Origin: Cyanobacteria bacterium UBA5018 | GTDB lineage: Bacteria > Cyanobacteriota > Cyanobacteriia > PCC-6307 > Cyanobiaceae | Direction: 5' to 3' | Assembly (NCBI GenBank): GCA_002396505.1 | Contig: DGYA01000099.1 | Span: 1 to 30,828, forward strand | DNA: 30,828 bases | Shown: in pieces, positions 22,557-28,217 of the stretch | Position numbering within the stretch: the first letter of the stretch is position 1 | How the letters are laid out: each line of letters opens with the position of its first letter | Notes under the pieces: model-generated | Seen by the model: the letters and a program-made list of their open reading frames with translations, nothing else | What the model was told of the DNA's origin: nothing | Database searches by the model: none | Translations under genes and position numbers: made by a program

Positions 22557-22694
22557 ATGACTAAGCGCACCCTGGAAGGTACCAGCCGCAAGCGCAAGCG
22601 GGTATCCGGCTTCCGTGTCCGCATGCGCACCCACACCGGCCAGCGCGTGATTCGCACCCGCCGCCGTCGCGGTCGGGCTCGCCTGGCCGTTTGA
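22557..22694 (+). CDS. rpmH: Ribosomal protein bL34
   Basis: 45 residues, highly basic: MTKRTLEGTSRKRKRVSGFRV would be the usual L34 start, written here only in part, and it ends RGRARLAV. The Gly-Phe-Arg core (SGFRVRMRTHTG) and the basic C-terminus are diagnostic. It is a large-subunit protein that binds 23S rRNA. A GAGGAG lies 17-22 bases upstream of the ATG. rnpA follows after 7 bases, the classic neighbour. Confidence 0.97.
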   Translation: MTKRTLEGTSRKRKRVSGFRVRMRTHTGQRVIRTRRRRGRARLAV

Positions 22695-22701
22695 GCCCAC
22701 C

Positions 22702-23085
22702 ATGGCTCTGCCCCAGCGGCATCGGCTGAAGGGGAAAAGGGTTTTTGATCGCCTCTATCAAAAGGGCCGCCGCCACCAGGGCCAGGCGCTGTTGCTGCGC
22801 TGCCTGGAGGCCTCGGCCCAGCTGTTGCCGCCCGAGCAGCAGGCCTATCCCCTCACCAGTTGGCGCTGCGGCGTCGTGGTGAGCGGCAAGGTGCACAAGC
22901 GGGCGGTGCGGCGCAATCGCTTGCGGCGCCTGCTCCAGAACCATCTGCTACGGGTGCTACCGGCCGGGGCCGCGGCGGGCCAGTGGCTGCTGATCAGCCT
23001 CAAACCCGGCAGCGCCGACTGTTCACCAGAAGCCCTGCTGGGAGAATGCGACCAACTCCTCCACCAGGCAGGTCTCACGCCATGA
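22702..23085 (+). CDS. rnpA: Ribonuclease P protein component
   Basis: Protein subunit of RNase P, which with the catalytic RNA trims 5' leaders of tRNA precursors. 127 residues. The start MALPQRHRLKGKRVFDRLYQKG is typical, and the RNA-binding signature KRAVRRNRLRRLL near residues 66-78 is present. It lies 7 bases after rpmH, and its TGA overlaps the ATG of the PH-domain gene (ATGA), so the three are probably one transcript. The substrate RNA gene (rnpB) is not in the window. Confidence 0.96.
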   Translation: MALPQRHRLKGKRVFDRLYQKGRRHQGQALLLRCLEASAQLLPPEQQAYPLTSWRCGVVVSGKVHKRAVRRNRLRRLLQNHLLRVLPAGAAAGQWLLISLKPGSADCSPEALLGECDQLLHQAGLTP

Positions 23086-23663
23086 GCGCCGCGAGCAACG
23101 CCCCCACCGATAAGTCCTCTGGTGGTAACCAGCCCTCTGGTGGCAATCAGCCCACCGGTGGTAACCAGCCCACAGGTGGCGACAAGACCACAGGCAGCGA
23201 CAAGATCACAGGCAGCGACAAGCCCACCGCTGCAAAACCAGCCCCTGGCAGCGGCAAGGCCCCTGGCCCCATCCCCATCCAGGAGACGGTTTTCTACGAG
23301 GGGGGCCCAGCCAAGGGCGATCTGATCGTCAATTTGGTATTCGGTCTCACCCTGATCGGCCTGCCCTTTTTGGTGGGTGCCTTGGTGCGGGCCCTGTGGC
23401 TGCGCTTCCGGATCACCAGTCGGCGCATTGAGGTAAATGGCGGCTGGCTGGGCCGCGACCGCACCCAGGTGGTCTACAGCCAGATCCGCGAGGTGCGCAG
23501 CGTGCCCCGGGGCTTTGGTGCCTGGGGCGACATGGTGCTGGTGCTCGCCGATGGCTCCCGGCTGGAGATGCGCTCCGTGCCCCGCTTCCGCGAGCTGGAG
23601 ACCTACATCGAGGAGCGCCGCAGCGTCCGCAAAGCGACCCCCGCCCGGGGCATCGCCGCCTAA
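23082..23663 (+). CDS. PH-domain (bPH_2 type) membrane protein with Gly/Asn/Thr-rich N-terminus
   Basis: 193 residues from the ATG at 23082. Residues 1-60 are low complexity, with repeating SGGNQP/TGGNQP/GSDKIT units encoded by imperfect 15- to 18-base DNA repeats. A hydrophobic hairpin or single helix follows (LIVNLVFGLTLIGLPFLVGALVRALWL, about 80-106). Then comes a bacterial PH domain: RITSRRIEVNGGWLGRDRTQVVYSQIREVR, then GDMVLVLADGSRLEMRSVPRFRELETYI. It sits where yidD is found in many bacteria, between rnpA and yidC. Function unknown; a role near the membrane insertion pathway is inference. Confidence 0.85.
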   Translation: MSAASNAPTDKSSGGNQPSGGNQPTGGNQPTGGDKTTGSDKITGSDKPTAAKPAPGSGKAPGPIPIQETVFYEGGPAKGDLIVNLVFGLTLIGLPFLVGALVRALWLRFRITSRRIEVNGGWLGRDRTQVVYSQIREVRSVPRGFGAWGDMVLVLADGSRLEMRSVPRFRELETYIEERRSVRKATPARGIAA

Positions 23664-23746
23664 CCCTCCAGTTCACCTCCCTGTCGGGCACACTGGTGCG
23701 CTGGCGGGGTCTCGCTCCGCTTGTCCATTTCGGATCTCCCACTGCC

Positions 23747-24880
23747 GTGATCGGCTACATCTCCGACAACCTGCTGCTCCCGATCCTCGATTTTTTCTAC
23801 GGATTGGTGCCGAGCTACGGGTTGGCGATCATTTCCCTGACGGTGGTGATCCGTCTGGCGCTGTTCCCCCTCAGCGCCGGCTCCATCCGCAGCGCCCGTC
23901 GCATGCGCATCGCCCAGCCGGTGATGCAGAAGCGCCAGGCTGAAATCAAGGCCCGCTACGCCAACAACCCCCAGCAGCAGCAGCAGGAGCTGGGCAAGTT
24001 GATGAAGGAGTTCGGCAGTCCACTGGCCGGCTGTCTGCCGCTGCTGGTGCAGATGCCGATCCTGTTCGCCCTGTTCGCCACCCTGCGGGGTTCACCCTTC
24101 GCTGATGTGCCCTACACCTTGAACCTCAAGGTGCTGCCGAGCGATCAGATCGCCGCCGTTGAACCAAAGCCGTTCAACAGCCCCAGCCACTCGATCTTTG
24201 TAACCGAGACCCAGCATGTGCCGGTGATCGCCAGCCTTGACCAGGGAACCAAGCTGGGGGTGGGCGATAGCGCCCAGGTGAAGCTGCACACCAAAACCGG
24301 CGACAGCTTCGACTCGGTGATCGCCGGCGTGGAGAACGGCGAGGCCTATAAACCGAGCTGGAGTGTCACCAAGGGTGGTGAGGTGGTGAGCGTGGCCGAG
24401 GACGGCACGATCACGGCCCTGGCCGCCGGTGACGCCGTGGTGGAGGCCAAGATCCCCGGCCTGGCCGCCCGCAGCGGCTTCCTGTTCATCAAGGCCCTCG
24501 GTCAGGTGGGCTTCATGACCGATGGGGCGGTGAACTGGGACATCGCCATCTTGGTGGGGGCCTTTGGCGCCAGCCTGTTCATCTCCCAGATCCTCTCTGG
24601 CATGGGCATGCCGCCCAACCCGCAGCAGTCCACGGCCAACAAGATCACGCCGGTGATGATCACCGGCATGTTCCTGTTCTTCCCGCTGCCGGCCGGGGTG
24701 CTGCTCTACATGGTGGTGGCCAACGTCTTCCAGGCGACCCAAACCTTCCTGCTCAGCCGCGAATCGCTGCCGGACAACCTGCAGCAAATTCTCGATCAAC
24801 AGCTGGCCCAGCAGACCGTTACGGCCACCGCCTCCGGCCCGGCGACGCGGCTGCCCTTCGAGCCCAAGGGCAAGAAGTAA
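23747..24880 (+). CDS. yidC: Membrane protein insertase YidC/Oxa1 with large extracytoplasmic insert
   Basis: Inserts proteins into the plasma and thylakoid membranes, alone or with SecYEG. 377 residues from a GTG at 23747, chosen because the family begins with IGYISDNLLLPILDFFYG there; the frame extends back to 23696. The conserved membrane Arg36 is in VVIRLALFPL. The cytoplasmic coiled-coil hairpin spans about 46-92, followed by the helix GCLPLLVQMPILFALF. Between this helix and the last pair is a 130-residue extracytoplasmic insert (about 125-255), whose second half (WSVTKGGEVVSVAEDGTITALAAGDAVVEAKI in pieces) has a bacterial Ig-like (Big_2) pattern. The last helices (about 262-330) are normal. 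Confidence 0.95.
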   Translation: MIGYISDNLLLPILDFFYGLVPSYGLAIISLTVVIRLALFPLSAGSIRSARRMRIAQPVMQKRQAEIKARYANNPQQQQQELGKLMKEFGSPLAGCLPLLVQMPILFALFATLRGSPFADVPYTLNLKVLPSDQIAAVEPKPFNSPSHSIFVTETQHVPVIASLDQGTKLGVGDSAQVKLHTKTGDSFDSVIAGVENGEAYKPSWSVTKGGEVVSVAEDGTITALAAGDAVVEAKIPGLAARSGFLFIKALGQVGFMTDGAVNWDIAILVGAFGASLFISQILSGMGMPPNPQQSTANKITPVMITGMFLFFPLPAGVLLYMVVANVFQATQTFLLSRESLPDNLQQILDQQLAQQTVTATASGPATRLPFEPKGKK

Positions 24881-24956
24881 GCCCGCTAGCGGCTTCGAGC
24901 TGGCGAGTTCAAACTGGCCAGCAGCAGCAGCCCCTCCTACGCCCCCGATCTACCCC

Positions 24957-25475
24957 ATGGCTGACGACCTGCGGCCGGTGCCGATCCAAGAGCTCAAGGG
25001 CCTGGCGGAGGGGCGCCGCTGGCAGATCGATCAGCACCTAGATGAACTGGCCAGCCTCACCCCCGTGCGCGGCGAGGTGCAGGTGCAACATCTGGGCAAT
25101 GCCTTGGCGGTGGAGGGCAATGGGGCCACGATCGTGACCCTCTGCTGCGACCGCTGCCTGCAGCAGTACAACCATCCGCTCAATTTTCGTAGCCAGGAGC
25201 TGCTCTGGCTGGGGGAGGCGGCCCGCCAGGAGGGCATGCAGGAGCGAATTGTGCTGGAGGATGCCAGCGAGGTGCTGGATCTAGACCCCGACGCCCTCAG
25301 CGAGAGCCTCGATCCCAACGGCTGCTTTGATCCAGCCCACTGGACCTACGAGCTGCTCAGCCTGCAATTGCCAACGGTGAACCGCTGCGGTTCCGACTGC
25401 CCGGGGCCGGCCACCTGGAGCAGTGATGCCCAGGGCGGCGATCCCCGCTGGGCAAAGCTCAACCAGCTGCGCTGA
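24957..25475 (+). CDS. DUF177 (YceD) family protein
   Basis: 172 residues. The conserved family core is LCCDRCLQQY (a CxxC pair, near 62-66) followed by an acidic stretch (DASEVLDLDPDALSESLDPNGCFDP) and a C-terminal cluster with CGSDCPGP. In many bacteria yceD precedes rpmF and is needed for normal 23S rRNA/ribosome levels; in this lineage rpmF does not follow. Instead the TGA overlaps the ATG of the Ycf46-like gene (TGATG). The Cys residues may bind zinc. Family assignment is firm; the molecular role is inferred from orthologues. Confidence 0.88.
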   Translation: MADDLRPVPIQELKGLAEGRRWQIDQHLDELASLTPVRGEVQVQHLGNALAVEGNGATIVTLCCDRCLQQYNHPLNFRSQELLWLGEAARQEGMQERIVLEDASEVLDLDPDALSESLDPNGCFDPAHWTYELLSLQLPTVNRCGSDCPGPATWSSDAQGGDPRWAKLNQLR

Positions 25476-26977
25476 TGTCTAGCGCCTGGTTGGAGCAGCT
25501 GGATCTGCTGATCCGCTCCCGCACCCCGATCATCTGGATCCGCAGCCTGGAGGAGGAGCGGGTGGAGGCGCTGCTGGCCCAGGCCTGCCAGCGCCTGGGG
25601 GGCAGGTTGCTGCTGCGCTGGGATTTCATCGATGGTCTGAGCGGCAGCCCAAACCGGCTAGGCGAGGCGGCCCGCAATCCGATGCTGGCCCTCAGCTGCC
25701 TGGAGGCGGTGGGGCCGGAGCAGGGGGCGATCCTGTTGTTGCGCGATTTTCATCGCTATGGCGAGGACGCCGGCATCTGCCGCCGCCTGCGCAATTTGGC
25801 CCAAAGCCTGCGCCGCTGCCCCCACACCCTGGTGATCACGGCCCCCGACTGGTCGCTGCCGGCCGAGCTGGAGGACAGCATCAGCCTGCTGGAGCTGCCC
25901 CTGCCCGCCGCCGATGAGATCGGCCAACTGCTGGGCTCGATTGCTACCGCCGCCGGCCAGCCGCTGGAGGCGGCGGTGCTCGCCCAGCTCACCAGCGCCT
26001 GTCATGGCCTCAGTGAGCAGCGGGTGCGGGCGATCGCGGCGAGGGCCCTGGCCCGCCGTGGCCAGCTCGGCGCCACCGATCTGGCTGAAGTGCTCGAGGA
26101 GAAACGGGCGGCGATCGCCCGCAGCGAACTGTTGGAGTACTGCCCCAGCGAGGCCAGTCCGGCCGATATCGGCGGCCTCGATGCCCTGAAGCAGTGGCTG
26201 GAGGGGCGCCGCATGGCCTTTGGCGAGGAGGCCCAGCGCTACGGCCTGCCGCTGCCCCGGGGGGTATTGCTGGTGGGTCCCCAGGGCACGGGCAAGTCGC
26301 TCACCGCCAAGGCGATCGCCCACAGCTGGAGCATGCCGCTGTTGCGGCTGGATGTGGGGCGCCTGTTCGCCGGCCTGGTGGGTGCCAGCGAAGCGCGCAC
26401 CAGGGAGATGATCCAGCGGGCGGAGGCGATGGCCCCCTGCGTGCTCTGGATCGACGAAATCGACAAGGGCTTCGGGGGGGACAGCCGCAGTGACGGCGGC
26501 ACCAGCGGCCGGGTGCTGGCCAGCGTGCTCACCTGGATGGCGGAGAAGACCAGCTCGGTATTTGTTGTGGCCACCGCCAACGGCGTCGAGCGGTTGCCGG
26601 CTGAACTGCTGCGCAAGGGCCGCTTCGATGAGATTTTTCTGCTGGAGCTGCCCTGCGAGGAGGAGCGGCGCGCCATCCTCAACCTGCAACTGCGCCGCCG
26701 CAGGCCCGAGCACCGCATCCCCCTGGAGGTGCTGGTGGATCGCACCGCCGGCTTCTCTGGCGCCGAACTGGAGCAGACGGTGATCGAGGCGATGCACCTG
26801 GCCTTTGCCGAGCGGCGGGAGTTCACAGAAGCAGACCTGATCGGTGCCGCCAGCCAGCTGGTGCCCCTGTCGCGCACGGCCCGCGAACAGCTGGAGCAGC
26901 TGCGCCAGTGGGCCAGCGGCGGCCGGGCCAGACCCGCCGGCAGATTGCGGCAAGTAACGAACTCCGACACCAGGTAA
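25475..26977 (+). CDS. ycf46: Ycf46-like AAA+ ATPase
   Basis: 500 residues. The N-terminal half (1-225) is a degenerate AAA-like domain typical of Ycf46 (SRTPIIWIRSLEEERVEALL at 15-34, RDFHRYGED at 90-98). The C-terminal half (228-460) is an active AAA+ module: Walker A GPQGTGKS at 268-275, Walker B VLWIDEID at 323-330, sensor 1 ATAN at 366-369 and Arg residues in RKGRFDE at 380-386. Ycf46 is conserved in cyanobacteria and red-algal plastids; it has been linked to photosynthesis and carbon uptake regulation, but the substrate is unknown. The ATG overlaps the DUF177 stop by one base. Confidence 0.93.
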   Translation: MSSAWLEQLDLLIRSRTPIIWIRSLEEERVEALLAQACQRLGGRLLLRWDFIDGLSGSPNRLGEAARNPMLALSCLEAVGPEQGAILLLRDFHRYGEDAGICRRLRNLAQSLRRCPHTLVITAPDWSLPAELEDSISLLELPLPAADEIGQLLGSIATAAGQPLEAAVLAQLTSACHGLSEQRVRAIAARALARRGQLGATDLAEVLEEKRAAIARSELLEYCPSEASPADIGGLDALKQWLEGRRMAFGEEAQRYGLPLPRGVLLVGPQGTGKSLTAKAIAHSWSMPLLRLDVGRLFAGLVGASEARTREMIQRAEAMAPCVLWIDEIDKGFGGDSRSDGGTSGRVLASVLTWMAEKTSSVFVVATANGVERLPAELLRKGRFDEIFLLELPCEEERRAILNLQLRRRRPEHRIPLEVLVDRTAGFSGAELEQTVIEAMHLAFAERREFTEADLIGAASQLVPLSRTAREQLEQLRQWASGGRARPAGRLRQVTNSDTR

Positions 26978-27045
26978 CAAGGCGGGATTTCTAGACGGGG
27001 CGGCCGTTTTTAGCCCTTACCGTCAAGCCAATTGTTAGTGCCGCG

Positions 27046-27225
27046 GTGACCCCAAGCCCCAGCCCCAACTCCCGCAGTGAACTGTTCACCCAACTGGCCG
27101 TCGCCTGCATCGGCGCCGGCGTGGTCACCAGCGTGGCCGTCGCCCAGGGTCAAAACCCACTCACCGCTCTCGGAATCACCCTGTTTTCGGCTGTGGCGGC
27201 GGTGATGGTGGGTCAGATTCTCTGA
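27046..27225 (+). CDS. Small hydrophobic membrane protein, 59 residues
   Basis: A short gene starting at a GTG at 27046, 68 bases after the Ycf46-like gene. The polar start TPSPSPNSRSELFTQ is followed by two hydrophobic segments, LAVACIGAGVVTSVAVA (about 17-33) and LTALGITLFSAVAAVMVGQIL (about 39-59), separated by a QGQNP turn, consistent with a membrane hairpin. Codon use is GC-rich like its neighbours, unlike the DNA downstream. No family is recognised. Confidence 0.7.
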   Translation: MTPSPSPNSRSELFTQLAVACIGAGVVTSVAVAQGQNPLTALGITLFSAVAAVMVGQIL

Positions 27226-27275
27226 ATTGGCCTCGGGGCCTGGCTGGTGTTGGCCGGCTGGGCTGATGCTGGGCG

Positions 27276-27407
27276 GCTGAACGGAAGATCTGTTGGGCTG
27301 GCCCTGGTAGCTCGATTGTTTCGGGCCAGCTGGGCTGGTGCTTACCCGTTGGGTTAGTGCTCGCCTGCTGAGTTTGTGTTGGCTCGCTGAACGGAATACC
27401 TGCTGGG
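27276..27407. repeat. 22-base direct repeat pair, 110 bases apart
   Basis: Copies at 27276-27297 and 27386-27407 share GCTGAACGGAA and CTG-TGGG with three or four differences. They lie among looser GCTGGG/TTGGGC units downstream of the small membrane protein gene. Confidence 0.55.
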
Positions 27408-27485
27408 ATGTTGAGGGCCCGCTTAGTTCGTGCTGACCCCCTGTGCTGGCGCGGGTGGCTCAGGGGGATGTGATGAGCATCAAAA

Positions 27486-27519
27486 GGCAGGGCTTTGCAA
27501 TAGAGCCCTGCCTTTTTTT
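27486..27519 (+). terminator. Strong bidirectional intrinsic terminator
   Basis: A perfect 9-bp stem GGCAGGGCT/AGCCCTGCC with a 9-base loop is followed by seven T residues (27513-27519). It is preceded by four A residues, so the minus strand also has a short U-tract. It closes the sppA-to-small-membrane-protein run. Confidence 0.9.
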
Positions 27520-28217
27520 GTGATTTCACTTTAATGAAGAAGGGATGCTAGTTGCTACGAGCGGTCAACCTTCACATCCTGGAAGCTGATTGGACGCTAC
27601 CGGCACTGTTTATGCATTGGTTAAATGCTATATACGGCCCTCGAACCGATATAACCAAACCACCTCGGATTCGCCCGAGACACTCGGCCATCACTCAGTC
27701 AGCAGTTTCGAAATTTCAAGCTTGTTGACACCGCTGCTTAGGGGTCTTACCTTTAAAGCGCTCAACCATTAAAATGGCCATGCACCAGCAGTGCTGGATC
27801 TCAACTAGCCCAGTCAGATCCGAGCCACTGGTCGCCAAGCTTAAAGGTGGAGTAGATAGCCCTGGGGTTGTCCGCGTAACACGCCAATCGGCTGGTAAGC
27901 CTTGGCAGCATTGTGCAGCCGTGGTTGATCTGCTATGGCTAAATCTGGCGACTCGACCACTTGCGATCAAATCGCATCGGAAGCAGCGATGGGCCCAGGC
28001 AGGAGAGACAAAATCGCCTGCTGCCCAGTCACCTCCACACATTCGAACTCCAGGGCGCCAGCAAGGCCTCAACGGCCTGGTGCATGGAAATGAAAACGAA
28101 GCGCTCCAGCAAACCTGAGCGATCCCCCATGAGATCGGCACCGAGCGATCCCTAGCCAGGGCTCAATCAAGAGCCAAACATCACGCCATCCCAACCAACA
28201 GCCTCGAGTACCGATCC

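Larger units (their letters stand above)
27226..28217. other. About 990 gene-poor bases before the Hint-domain gene
   Basis: The first 260 bases are full of degenerate GCTGGGCTGG-like repeats, including a near-exact 22-base pair (27276-27297 and 27386-27407). The terminator at 27486-27519 follows. From 27520 to 28217 the DNA is less GC-rich. Open frames here (27774-28118 plus, 27716-28141 minus) resemble no family I know and may be remnants. The promoter of the large gene should be here, but I cannot point to it. Confidence 0.5.

Noticed and set aside
27716..28141. 141-codon minus-strand and 114-codon plus-strand (27774-28118) frames
   Set aside because: Overlap each other on opposite strands, with compositions rich in Cys, Trp and Ser and no family match. 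I could not identify a transposase or other remnant.
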